From NCBI RefSeq assembly GCF_000150275.1, contig NW_002060947.1, positions 5,829,986-5,893,985 on the forward strand: a DNA stretch of 64,000 nucleotides, given 5' to 3'. This stretch comes from Trichoplax adhaerens (Eukaryota; Placozoa; Uniplacotomia; Trichoplacea; Trichoplacidae). This document shows, piece after piece, positions 47,946 to 60,035 of this stretch. Position numbers and translations under genes: made by a program. Each line of letters begins with the position of its first letter. Position 1 is the stretch's first letter. The notes beneath the pieces were generated by a model that was not told where the DNA came from, did not search any database, and saw nothing but the letters and a program-made list of their open reading frames with translations.

Positions 47946-50776
47946 CTGCTTTGTACCGATGATATACTATAAAATATATATTTGGTGGTCTGCTGCTGTA
48001 CATTAATATACAATCGCTGTATCGATTTCATATTGAGTGGCATAATCGCAATTAATTAGTTAAATACAAAATAGTTAATTACTTATAGTCGTAAATATTA
48101 TACTAAATAGCACATATATCAACATACAAAATTACTGTTTCCCTCTTAATAAATCCTTGCTAATTGAAATTTATGTTATATTACGTTAGATATAACGAAC
48201 TTAATCGACACGTATTCAAAATTATTTAGCATGGCACAATTTTGAGAATTCATTATTTGCAACGGAAAGAGTTATGGAAAGTCTTTAGATAAGCTAGCTT
48301 GACCTAGAGTGCTGAGCTAAAATGATGCTGTTTATACAAATTCGTTTCACGATTGACAATGAACAAAAACGATATAATGTCTTGATGGCCGCACATTACG
48401 AAACCAACTTACACAATATCTGACCTTCTAAGGCATCTAGCCGATTCATCAGAAGTTACTCATTCGGTAGCGAGCAATAGTAAATCTATATTTTAAATGC
48501 ATAATTGAAACAAATATTTTTATCTCAAACATTATTATTTATCAGCGTTTACTGCATGCTTATTTCAAAGTTACTATTATAATATGCCTATGATCAGTAC
48601 CGCATTGCTTCATATAAACTTAAACTTATTCTGAGTATGCTCCACACTTATTTACCCATACGATGTTAGAAGAATCGACCATTGCTCTAGAAAGTCTTTC
48701 TCATTCCATAACAACGCACTAGTAAGACAATCTCACTTATTTTATTGATATCATCATGCAGCAAGTGGGCCTATTAGAATAGTATACTATGACTACTGTA
48801 CTGGTAGCCAAATGAAATTCAACTACAGAATAGTCGACATTAATAAGTTTTAATAAGCTACATCGATACAAACTTATTAGTTAATAGTAAAATCGACTTT
48901 AAACTATAACTTTTCGACGAATGGAGACATTGGGAATGATGCAGGCTTATACTAGTGCATTCTGTGAGGATGAACTTATGTAATTACAATATCAACAGTA
49001 TTTCGGATTGAAGTATTTTATAGTAATGCCCCTTAGTACTGCATTTTACTATGCAAATAAGTTAATAGCTTAGGTAAATGCATATGTAAGTGATTTATAA
49101 TTATAATCTGCGCACTAGTTTAAAACCTCGAGTTTTTATCTTTGACTGGCTATAGTCGTTGATACTTTTTACCGCAGCATTTTAAATGTTAAAAGCGCAT
49201 TTGGTAATACCAAATATAGTTTAACTTAAGAGGTTGACTTGGGTTATTTGAAGCGATAGCTATCTTAGGTTACTTTAATAAGTTATTATAAATCCTTCTG
49301 TGACTACAGCAATACTGTATTTAAGAATGAAGAAAAATCATTCGAATTCAGCCTTTGCCGAAAATGGTCCGTATAAGTGAAAGTACATTATTACTCTTTA
49401 CAAGATACATAAGAGTAAACTCCTCTAATGAATGTATTGCCTAGAAGAAGTATAGTTTGTCTGACTTCTGCTTAATGCAGGAACTCAATTTCAGGTTTAA
49501 AGAAGTTGCTTCCAGTTTCGAAGTAATAATGAAACATTTATAGTAAAGGACTTAGTCATTTAATAAATAACGACGCTTGATTAATTCCAAATTAAATGTA
49601 GCTTAAGTAATCGATCAAAGATTTACAACAAAAACTCATCACGTTTATTTCCTTAACTTCGTACTATAAAAATGCAAGAATAAATTAAAGCGCACTTTAT
49701 ACTATAATTCATAACAGTACTATCGAAAAAATCCTTCCAATGGGTGATGTAATCTACAACTCGCGTATATTCGTACCTTGAAAATTTTAACGACTTATTT
49801 AACTCTCATTTTTCTATATTAAATAAGACTATTGTTTCATCGATATCTGTTGGCTGTATTGCAGGATAGTAGAGATAATTACTTATAAAAGTATAGAAGA
49901 TTAGAAGATGTAAAGGGCTGGTAAAGGTCAACAACCTAGGGGTAGCATTCAAATGGTTGGTTTGTTATTTACTTTACTTCAGGCATTCACCTATTATATT
50001 GGAAAAGCAATAAGAAAGCTAATTGGGAGAATTCATCACATGGCATACGGCCTATCTAATTAGCACTGTTACTACTACGTATGAATTATTGATGATTAAT
50101 AGTACCAAAATAAGAGCCTCTATAACATTCCGAAGTAAAGTGGCTGGACAATATAAGTCAAAAATGCTTATTTATAGTAGCGTAAACCATATAGTCTCAT
50201 ACAGTGATTCGGCATATCATACCAATATCAATATTGTAATTATTTTTCTCAGAAACATTTACTTTGCTTTGTAATCGGCTTTTAACCTTGTCGATCGTTT
50301 TATATGTAGCTGTTTGGAAGTTTGAAGATTACAGTTGCGGTACAGGAAAACTCTTGGAGTAATATTTTATCCGATTAGATTATAATTCACTTGGAAAATT
50401 TCGTGCTAACTATTTGCTCCACCTCTTTGGCTGGTGTTTTACACTTAATAGTTGTTTAATTCAATAACACTAGAATCGATTTTGGTTGTAAATTTTATCG
50501 AAACGATTACTGTACGTCTGTACCTACCTAAAAAACAATAAAACTCGTCGTGGCAATTTTCTAGCCCGATTTGTGTCCTAAGCGAACGCGTGTTTAGCAG
50601 CTTTTTAGCGTAGAGCTATCGACTCCAGTATTCGGCGATAACTAATGTGATTGGTTGCTTGCGGTATAATATGAGTTTCATTTCCGGATAAGTGGCAAAG
50701 AGATCATTTCCTTTAGTACAGTATATGTACCGTAATACTAAATTGTTGAAATAAGATTGAAAAGGCCTCATTAAAG
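47946..50776. other. Non-coding stretch; 5' exons of the ARM gene not resolved
   Basis: The ARM gene needs upstream exons ending in phase 0, presumably here on the minus strand, but no convincing exon with matching phase was found. The plus-strand promoter of the TPR gene at 50777 must also be here. A CG-containing stretch near 50560-50650 stands out from the AT-rich background just upstream of that start. Confidence 0.4.
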
Positions 50777-53035
50777 ATGGGTAATAGCCTTAATCGAGAG
50801 ATAAGAACGCTAACTTCTCAAGGTGATGAAAAATTTTCTATTGGATATTACAAAGAAGCGCTTTCATTATTTTCTCAGGCCGTCGAGAAATTTCCTGATA
50901 TGGAGTTTAAAGACAAATATATCAACCAGGATTTATCTAATTTATACCGTCGAATTGCCTATACGTACTTGAATACTCATCAGTACAAAGAAGCAAATGA
51001 ATTTTGTGATAAATCTTACAATTGTGCCAGTCTAATTGATAACAAACTATCCATGGCTCACTGTATGGATATTTACGGGCATATTAAAAAGATCTGGGAT
51101 CAGTACGAGGAAGCATTACATGATTATCAAATGGCATTAAAGTACAAGATTGAATCTGTAGGAGAAGATAATGGCAATATTATTCATTCATACAATAATA
51201 TAGCTGGAATTTATTCCTTAACTGGAAATCTAAGTGAAGCATTAATCATGGAAAAGAAGTGCTTAAAGTTACAAGTAAAGTTGACGGGTGAAAATTGTTT
51301 GCACGTCGCAACTTTAAATAGCAATATTGGATATCTCATGGAAATGCTTAACAGTCTTGATGAAGCACTCCTAATGTTTAATAAAGCATTAAAGATTCAA
51401 CTGAAAGTATTAGGATCCAATAATAAGCATGTTGCTTTAACCTACAGTAAAATGGGTTCGGTACTTTATTTACAACATAAACACGATGAAGCTTTAGCAA
51501 TGTTCCATAAATCACTAAGTATTGATTTAAAAATATTGGGAGAAAATCATTTGCGGGTCGCAGCGACGTACAAAAATATCGGAAAATTGTATTACACACA
51601 GATGAGATATGATGATGCTAATTGCTTATTTTATAAAGCATTGAAGATTCAACTAGAAATTTTAGGAGAACACCATAGCCTAACCGGTGGTATCTATCAC
51701 AACATTGCATCCGCATATCAAGCACAACATCAGTATAATGATGCTTTGCATTATCATCAAAAAGCATTGAAAATTTTACTTGAGATTTATGGAGAGAAAA
51801 GCTCTAATGTTGCTAAATGTTATCAGAAATTGGGGAGCACTTATTTTTCGCTTAAAAGATTCAGCGAAGCTCTAACTATGTATACTAAGGCTGTTAACAT
51901 CCTTATTGGCGAATGCGGGGAAGATGATCTTCATATTGCAACGCTCTATTATAAAATGGGTAAAGTCTATCATATGTTAAAAAAGTATAAGGATGCCCTA
52001 TCTTTACATCAGAAAGGGTTAAAAATTCGGATTGGAATACTCGGAGAGAATGATAAATGGGTAGCTAAATCGTATAGCGAACTAGCCAAGGCCTATACCA
52101 TGCTCGATGATCGACATGAAGATGCTCTATCTATGCTTGATGCATGTCTCCAATTACAGCTAAAATTTTACGGTAGGAATAACAGTTCTGTGGCAGCTAC
52201 ATATATCAATATGGCTAGCCTTTATATTGCCGATAAAGATTATGACGAAGCTGTAGCTGTGTACCAAGAAGCATTAGAAATCAGCCAGAACTTGCAGAAT
52301 AACGAAAATAGCCCAAAAGTAGGAGATTGCTATTATAATCTTGGTTCCATCTATGCACTACAAAATCGATATGAAGAATCGTTAACAATGTATAAGAAAT
52401 CTATCGACATCAGGAAAGAATCAAACGACGAGAGTAGTAGTATCGTCGCCATGACTTACAGCGAAATTGCATCTGTTTACCGTTCACAAAAATTATGCAA
52501 TGATGCACTATCAATGTATCAGATATCGCTTAAAATTCAGAAAGAGCTATCATCAAACAGTCGTGAAGTTGGAGTTTTATATCAATGTATAGCAAGTTGT
52601 TATCAGTGTTTAAATAAATACGTCGATGCGTTATCAATGTACGAAAATGCACTAAAAGTTTACTTGGAACTCGATGGCAAAAATAGTCTAGCTGTCGCTA
52701 AAATATATTGTAGTATGGCAGATGTTTATCGATTACAAAGTAAATATGTCGACGCCATATCGAATTATAAAACAACATTTAGCATTTGGATGGAAGTGGA
52801 ATCTCTGAAAAATAAAGAGATTGAGGCATACAACAGCCTGCTGAAAGAGTCAGAGTCAGGAATCGGTAACTTTGATGAATCTGCTGTATGTGACAAATTT
52901 TCCGCTTTAAGTTATGAAATACAGAAATTGCTCCAACATTCTTTCAATATCGACGGCAGTAAGCTAACTGCAATTATTCAACCATCAACACATGAAGAAG
53001 GGAACGAAGATGATCAGCCAAAGTTGGAATTTTAA
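50777..53035 (+). CDS. Intronless TPR array protein, subfamily II, 752 aa, MGNS start
   Basis: One uninterrupted frame starts MGNSLNREIRTL. After an N-terminal helical unit (GDEKFSIGYYKEA, about residues 16-28), about 15 kinesin-light-chain-type TPRs of roughly 42 residues follow, for example NIGKLYYTQMRYDDA with a loop ILGENHL-x-VA. The last ~100 residues lack the repeat and end in an acidic tail (EEGNEDDQPKLEF). Gly at position 2 with Asn-Ser after it resembles an N-myristoylation start, although position 6 is Asn rather than the preferred Ser/Thr. NPHP3 is a known animal protein that combines a myristoylated N-terminus with TPRs of this type, but I do not claim orthology because no other NPHP3 domain is visible. 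There is no CaaX box. The nearest paralogue is the gene at 55502, which shares the start and repeat order. No signal peptide; probably cytoplasmic or membrane-attached. Confidence 0.9.
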   Translation: MGNSLNREIRTLTSQGDEKFSIGYYKEALSLFSQAVEKFPDMEFKDKYINQDLSNLYRRIAYTYLNTHQYKEANEFCDKSYNCASLIDNKLSMAHCMDIYGHIKKIWDQYEEALHDYQMALKYKIESVGEDNGNIIHSYNNIAGIYSLTGNLSEALIMEKKCLKLQVKLTGENCLHVATLNSNIGYLMEMLNSLDEALLMFNKALKIQLKVLGSNNKHVALTYSKMGSVLYLQHKHDEALAMFHKSLSIDLKILGENHLRVAATYKNIGKLYYTQMRYDDANCLFYKALKIQLEILGEHHSLTGGIYHNIASAYQAQHQYNDALHYHQKALKILLEIYGEKSSNVAKCYQKLGSTYFSLKRFSEALTMYTKAVNILIGECGEDDLHIATLYYKMGKVYHMLKKYKDALSLHQKGLKIRIGILGENDKWVAKSYSELAKAYTMLDDRHEDALSMLDACLQLQLKFYGRNNSSVAATYINMASLYIADKDYDEAVAVYQEALEISQNLQNNENSPKVGDCYYNLGSIYALQNRYEESLTMYKKSIDIRKESNDESSSIVAMTYSEIASVYRSQKLCNDALSMYQISLKIQKELSSNSREVGVLYQCIASCYQCLNKYVDALSMYENALKVYLELDGKNSLAVAKIYCSMADVYRLQSKYVDAISNYKTTFSIWMEVESLKNKEIEAYNSLLKESESGIGNFDESAVCDKFSALSYEIQKLLQHSFNIDGSKLTAIIQPSTHEEGNEDDQPKLEF

Positions 53036-55501
53036 GATAGAAAATTATAATAAAATTAGTAATCACGCCATGTCATGATAATATTAGAGGAATTTTATTA
53101 AATTTAAAACTTATTACCTGTAACTCTTTAATTACCGTACACTTTCTTATACATACCGCAGCTTCGGCAAGTACAGAATACTATCTTCTATTGCCAAAAT
53201 TAACGTGCATTTGAGCTGACTTTTAAAACTTGCTTTTGCCAATCTATATCTTCAATATTGCAAGTATAGTAATTAGTATTAGTTGTCAACATTTTTATAA
53301 ATTTTTACCATTTTATCACTGCGCCGATTGTTAATAGATATCTAATCGACAGATTTTCTCAAGTGTCGCTGTAAATCTACAAATTATTCATTTGTAACAA
53401 ATTACTTTTATAGTAGATTAGAGTTAAAGTACCATAGATTTTTAATCTATTATAATATGTATCAGCGTAAGTCCTATTTAGCAGTAATGTAGTTTACAAA
53501 TCGAAGTATCTTTATAAGTTCTATGTAGCTGTAACATTGCTGACGAATGCTACTAAAGCTGAAGATTTCAAGCATGTAATTAATGAATGAGACATTTGCT
53601 TTGTAGGTATCGGAAACTAACATCGCAGATAATTATTTCTTCAAGGCCTTTACTAATGAATTACCAATAAATGGTAACTAATGCCATCATACCAGATACT
53701 AAAATAAGTTATTACTGTAAGCTTTGCTGGAGCCGAAGAAGAGTTCATCTCAATGATCTTAGCAATAATTTTATCATTAGTGTCTTGATTTTAATGAAAT
53801 ATTAGTTTAACATCCTGTCGGTTCATCGACAGAGATGTCGCACTTCACAGTCACTAAATAATACCCAAAATTGCAGTATCACACAAAGTTCAACGAAGCG
53901 GTAATAAATAGCAATGAATATTTTAATTGTAGTGCTTAAATTATCATTTACGCGTAGTAGTAGATGTACTCATAACAAGCTATGCATTATACGAACAGGA
54001 ATATTGGACTGATTAGTAATTATAATTAAGCCTATATATTCTACAGTATTATACTTTACGTTAGTTACTGTATAGTACTGTTCTGAATTAGGTAACAAAA
54101 TGGTTCAATAGCCCCTATCGTGTTTTACAGTACTATAGAAAAAAACAGCGGTTTTGAGTAATTGAATTTGGCAAGTTTAACATCAAGTCATAAATTTCCC
54201 CTATTTATACATATTTAGAAGGAATTGCAAATTATTTCTCGAATCCAGTCTAGAGGGCATCCAAATTAGAGAAATGTACCGAAATATTGCATCTTTATTT
54301 ATTTTTAGAATAGCCGTTAAATTAATTATATGAAGTATAGAGTGAATATAAACGTACATATACTCTACTATACAGTAATGTCGTTAGCATCATTGATAAT
54401 TAATTAATAATACATATAGTATTATTGCATCTTTACAAGTAGTATGGTAAACATCGCTGAATTAATTGTATGACTTTAGGTTTATTTTTGAAATCTATTT
54501 TTAAAAGCTAAATTCAGTTTGCTGATTTTAATATAATTAGCATCGTATATTACGCTCAATCTGATCATCTCCCAGTTTATTTTACGAAATAGCATAACGA
54601 AGTAGTTTATGTGATTGTGTAGATTTATTTCATATTAGGCCGATGATAAAGATCTAAAGGAATGCATTTTATTGCGGCTTCCTGTCTGTCTGCTTTATAT
54701 AGTTATCAACGCAATTCGATTGTCGGATAATCGATGGTATGCATACGTCATTTCAGCCATGAATTAATGTTCATGAAAATTAAATGCCCCTTGTTATAGT
54801 ACTAACTTCGCGGTAACAAGTTAGAAGTTTGTTAGCGTAATTAATGGGCAACGCAGACCTCATACGGGCTACTGGAAATTGCAACAAAGCGTACATTTCC
54901 GCTCTTACCGGAGGACAGCTGGCAGTTTTCCACATTAGTTTGAAATCCTCATGAGAGATAAAGTCAATCCAGCAAAATTTCCTATTCTCATTAATCTCCA
55001 TGATAGGCTTTCGTACAGTAGACTAATAATCACGTGAATATAGCCTTAATTCAATGGCTTAAGGCCATGTCTCCTCCATATTTGTTCCTAATTGTATAAC
55101 AACAAAAGGATATTACCGTTATGTAGTGTAATAGCACAATGGAAATTATAATCGGGCAAACCCCTGTGTCCGTTATAGGCCTCATACTGTTTAGGTTTTA
55201 TAAAATTTTATTAAAAAAATAATTGCCGTACGCTTGTATACTAGAAACGATAATAACATTCTTGCAAGAAAATTTGCCTGATAGAAGGAGTTTTTAAAGG
55301 TAGCCTTGGATTTATGGTGATATACTAACAATAGCCTTGGCAGGGAAACTAGAAGGTAATCCGCGATGTTGTTGAGCGAAAGTCGAATGTAAGCAGGCAT
55401 CCGTATCCAAGAATAATTTTTGTATGTTTTGATCATGTTTCGTAATTTTTTAATCCTGATGCACCGGTAACACTTGGACGATAACTGTATTGACCTATGA
55501 A
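53036..55501. other. Intergenic region between the two subfamily-II TPR genes
   Basis: About 2.5 kb without a recognisable gene. The minus-strand frames near the right end (54780-55001 and 55191-55436) show no domain or paralogue. The gap is AT-rich except for the part just upstream of 55490. The two flanking genes are in head-to-tail order, as expected from a tandem duplication. Confidence 0.5.
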
Positions 55502-57736
55502 ATGGGTAATAGTCAAAATCGCGAAGTTCAGGCGCTCACTGTTGCCGGAGATGAAAAGTTTGCAATTGGATTTTATAAAGAAGCACTAATACTATTTCAT
55601 CGAGCGGTTGAGAAAGTTACCAGTACCGAACAAAAATTAGATTGTGTGAATCAGAACTTAGCGGATCTGTATCGTCGCATTGCTTATGCTTATTTCAATT
55701 CTCATAAGTATAAAACGGCCAATGAATTTTGTAGTAAATCGTACCAATGTGCAAACCAGGTTAATGATAAACTGCGAATGGCCTATTGTATCGATATCTA
55801 CGGCCATCTTGAGAAAGTATGGGAACAATATGATGAAGCTTTGCATGATTACCAACTTGGGCTAAAGTACAAGATAGACTCTGTTACAGAAGATGATGGC
55901 CCAATTATTCACTCCTATAATAATATTGCCAGTATCTACTACATTGTCGGAAACTATGATGAAGCATTGGTTATGCAAAATAAATGCTTAAAACTACAAA
56001 TGAAATTATCTGGCGAAGACAGCTTACAGGTAGCCACATTACATTACAACATTGCTGAGATATATGAAGCTACGAGGAAATATGAAGTGGCGTTGTTTAT
56101 GCTTGATAAAGCTTTAAATATTCAAATAAAAGTATTGGGATCTGAAAATAAGCATGTCGCGGAAACATACCGTAAAATAGCTTCTGTTCTTTCGCTACAA
56201 CATAAAGACGATCAAGCACTTACTAGATATCAAAAGGCGCTAGATATCAATCTAAAAATATTGGGCGAGAACAACCTGACCGTTGCTGATACATATAAAA
56301 GTATGGCTACTACACTACAGTCTTTGAAGCTATATGATGACGCAATTCTTATTTTTTATAAGGCTTTGAAAATTCAGATCGAAATTTTAGGAACAGATCA
56401 TGGCCACGCGGGCGATATTTATTATAATATCGGATGTGTATATCAAGCAAAACTACAGCATAGGAACGCTTTGAGATATCATCAGAAAGCATTAAATATC
56501 CTATTGAAAAATCAAGGAGAACATCAGTCTGATATAGCAAAATCTTACCAAAAATTAGCAAGTACTTACTTTTCACTAGGAAGATTTAATGAATCTCTCA
56601 CCTTTTATAATGACGCAGTAAGAATTGCTATTGGAAAGTTTGGAGAAGATCATCCGTATGTGGCAGCAATATACAGCAAAATTGGTAGAGTTTACTATTC
56701 AATGAAAAGTTACAAGGAAGCTTTAGTAATGCATCAGAAAGCACTAAAAATTCGTACAGAATTTCATGGTGAATATAATAAACAAGTCATTAAATCACGC
56801 AATGAAATTGCTAGAATATATACAATGTTAGATGATAAGCACAGCCAAGCTTTAATGATGCTTAAGACATCACTTCAGCTACAATTAAACTGTTACGGCA
56901 AGAATAGTAGCTATGTCGCTGGGACTTATATCGATATGGCTTACATTTATATGTCTGATAAAGCATTCGACGATGCAGCAGATATGTGTCAGGAAGCTTT
57001 GAAAATCAGTTTAAAGTTGCCATCAGATGAAAGTAATCAATATGCGGCTGAGTGCTATTATAATTTGGGCTCTATTTATGCATTACAGAATCATTTTAAC
57101 GAAGCAATTTCAATGTATCAGAAATGCATCAACGTACGAAAAGAGCTAGATGATGAGAGCAGTAATATTATTGCCATCACTTACAGCGAAATGGGATCAG
57201 TCTATCGTTTACAACAATTATATGAAGATGCAATATTGAAGTATCAATTATCACTTAAAATCTACCTAAAATTATCTCCTTATAATTATGATGTCGGATA
57301 TTTATATAGTTGTTTAGGGTACTGCTATCAGTGTTTAAATAATTATTTAGATGCATTATCAATGTATGAAAGTTCATGGAGGATTTATTCGGAAGTTGAT
57401 GGAGCGGATAGTATAGCTGTTGCCGACATCTACGTTAGTATAGCGGATACGTATCGCCTACAAAGTAATTACAATAATGCTGTATCAAATTACGAAAAGT
57501 CCTTTAAGATTCGTGTTGAGAGAAAATCTGTGAGTGATAAGCAAATAGAGATATATCATCAGCTGATGGAAGAAATAGAGGAACATAATGCAAATAAAGC
57601 GTTAGTCTGTGAAAAATTATCTCATTTGTTAGTTCAGATGGCAGAGAATTCGGTCAGGGATGGTAGCGGGAAAGGCATGCCAATCACCAGCATGGAAAAA
57701 AAAGAACGAGAAATATTCCAAGATTCGGACTCTTAA
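55502..57736 (+). CDS. Intronless TPR array protein, subfamily II, 744 aa, MGNS start
   Basis: The frame is open from an ATG at 55490, but I choose the ATG at 55502: it gives MGNSQNREVQAL, which matches the paralogue's MGNSLNREIRTL residue for residue at conserved positions, while the extra MTYE has no counterpart. About 15 TPRs of kinesin-light-chain type follow the N-terminal unit (GDEKFAIGFYKEA) in the same order as in the gene at 50777. The C-terminal tail differs and ends in a short acidic stretch (FQDSDS). The MG start suggests possible N-myristoylation, lost if the upstream ATG were used. The role is most likely a peptide-binding scaffold. Introns, signal peptide and CaaX box are absent. 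Confidence 0.9.
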   Translation: MGNSQNREVQALTVAGDEKFAIGFYKEALILFHRAVEKVTSTEQKLDCVNQNLADLYRRIAYAYFNSHKYKTANEFCSKSYQCANQVNDKLRMAYCIDIYGHLEKVWEQYDEALHDYQLGLKYKIDSVTEDDGPIIHSYNNIASIYYIVGNYDEALVMQNKCLKLQMKLSGEDSLQVATLHYNIAEIYEATRKYEVALFMLDKALNIQIKVLGSENKHVAETYRKIASVLSLQHKDDQALTRYQKALDINLKILGENNLTVADTYKSMATTLQSLKLYDDAILIFYKALKIQIEILGTDHGHAGDIYYNIGCVYQAKLQHRNALRYHQKALNILLKNQGEHQSDIAKSYQKLASTYFSLGRFNESLTFYNDAVRIAIGKFGEDHPYVAAIYSKIGRVYYSMKSYKEALVMHQKALKIRTEFHGEYNKQVIKSRNEIARIYTMLDDKHSQALMMLKTSLQLQLNCYGKNSSYVAGTYIDMAYIYMSDKAFDDAADMCQEALKISLKLPSDESNQYAAECYYNLGSIYALQNHFNEAISMYQKCINVRKELDDESSNIIAITYSEMGSVYRLQQLYEDAILKYQLSLKIYLKLSPYNYDVGYLYSCLGYCYQCLNNYLDALSMYESSWRIYSEVDGADSIAVADIYVSIADTYRLQSNYNNAVSNYEKSFKIRVERKSVSDKQIEIYHQLMEEIEEHNANKALVCEKLSHLLVQMAENSVRDGSGKGMPITSMEKKEREIFQDSDS

Positions 57737-60005
57737 ATAATATACATCTACAGTATAGTTGCATCGATTTCGTGTTAATTTGTTATTACGAGGATTGATT
57801 AATGTAAATTATTATTCTGCATTTTCATATGTATACTATTAAGTAAAACGATTAATTACGACGAGTAGGATTTCTATTCTAGTGGGATACTGTGTTATTA
57901 GTCGTCACACGTTGTTATTCCTTCGGTTATTGCCGTATAAAATCGCATATTTATTTAATTCAAGTTGTACTATCTTCGTAATTATTTGGGTCTTAGATTA
58001 CTTAAAATTTTTACCGATATATAAGCAGGTTACCACACAAAAATTTTTTCAATCATTGCGAAATAAAATTCTAGTTACTTTATCTGTAATTATACGATAA
58101 GGTATTACCTAAAGTTGATTATCACCTATAAAACAAGGACTGTTTATTTTTGATTTACTTGTTCCTTCTGTAAGCACTTATTGATGATGGATGCATACAG
58201 ACACTCCTTTATTAAATGTAGGTGTGTTTTACCGTACTATTAAGATGAGATGCTAAAAGTTGAATTTTACTGCAATAAAAATTTCTTACTTTGAGCTAGA
58301 TTTAGATTGCTGCAATTACTGACTCTGTGTGGAAAGATAGATTACAGGTTAGCTCAATTTTATTCGACCTAAGCTTACGTTGTATGGTAATGTTATAAAT
58401 AAATCTGGAGCTAGTGATCGATGATTATAAAAAAATACAATAAAATATTATGATATATTGTATTTTCATCAACAATGGCATTGAGATAATTTTTCATAAG
58501 GAACTACTGTACTAAAACAGTCAGTGTATCGAAATAATTCTATGAGATTATTATACTGAATTTATGTATAGCATAGAAAGATAGACATTAAATTTATGAT
58601 TTTTCTAATTGATCTGGAGGCTTTAAAAACCTTTGGTTTACGATATCGACAACTTGAGTAGACCGTCCAAAGGTTTCCATTTAACTATCGTCGTATCTGA
58701 TGCCGTTCTAGAAGAAAATCTAAGCTGTCATGGTCTCGTTAGCTTAAAATAGGAAGATATATTAAATGCTTTACAAAACGGTATAGTGAAACAGTGATAA
58801 GCAGTACTGCGGTGTAGCAGTGATCTTATAATTATAATAGGAAAGGAATGATTTCAAAGTGGTCTTACAGGATGTACCTAAATCATATTCAATCTCGAGG
58901 ATTCGATGATCGTATGGTTTTTACTATCCCGTAAAATATTCTTCAACTGTCATCCAACATTAATTTGACGTTTAAATCCTGTGATAATCATATAGGCGCA
59001 TGATTTTATTTTAGCGACGTTTCGAGATTGTCATAACATATTTCATACCAATAAAATTCCTTCAACCTGATGCTATGTTATAGATGATCACCAAGAAACT
59101 GCTTCTTCATATCTAAAACTTTTTTCTAGTGTAGTTAATTTTTAATCTAGAACTAAAATAAATTTTTCAAAATTATGGTCTACGTGACCAGAATAAAGGC
59201 ATTGAAATAGCTTTAATTAGGTCATTTAGTGTGATGGAAGTGTCGTTTTTATCTGATTTACTTCTTAATAATAGCTACTAATTTATTGTACTAGAAATTG
59301 ATGTGGTTCTGCAGATAAACTAGTCTTTACTAACATTAATGATAGTAAGAATGGAAAATAAATCTTGTTATCATTTGAAGCTTTTGAAAACTAGAGTTCA
59401 CAATTTATGTAAGTTAAAGAGCTACAACAAAAAATTTGTCAAAGGAGAAATAGAATGAAAATACGCAACCTGATTATTATCCGAACGCTCGGTTAAATTC
59501 ATAGTATCTTAATATTTATACTACATGACGATCGAACCTGCTTACCTTCTAAGTAAAGTAACCAGAAATAAACAAAAATCCGCACCCTTATCAAGAACAA
59601 TGCATGATACCACTATGAGGTCCATTCTATTAAAAGGGGTTCAGGATCATTTAAAGGCAAGCTTTAACTATAAAGAAAAAAAAATTGACATAATAAGCAT
59701 ACAAACTAGGCATTCTGGCTTACTGTATTAATGTACTAGTATTGCAAGTTGTTTTGACTGAGATGAGTAATAGCCCTAAACCTTAATCCTAAATCGGGTG
59801 TTCAAGATTGGATCAAATTCGTAACTTTAAGTATTACGGATAGTTTACGAATGTAATAAAAAATTTAAATGACGTTTGATATGATAATAATTGTCACGGT
59901 ATGGTTGACAGGATGAAATAAAAAAGAAAATTAAACTTAAATTAATTTTATTAATACTTTGATAAATCACTATCTCGTTCCACAGCAAGTTGAGGGAGGA
60001 ATTCC
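57737..60005. other. Non-coding stretch, no confident gene
   Basis: No family motif is found. A 10-bp perfect inverted repeat (AAACCTTTGG..CCAAAGGTTT) occurs at 58627-58676. A 68-codon plus-strand frame at 59525-59731 has a mixed, basic composition that could be coding, but has no paralogue, clear splice sites or known motif. Confidence 0.4.
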
Positions 60006-60035
60006 TCTATTTATTTATTTATTTGTTTATTAAAC
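60006..60035. repeat. Short (TTTA)n microsatellite
   Basis: About six imperfect TTTA units in a row. It has no visible link to a gene. Confidence 0.7.

Noticed and set aside
59525-59731. 68-codon plus-strand frame as a gene
   Set aside because: The composition is plausible, but there is no motif, paralogue or splice context; a length expected by chance in this much DNA.
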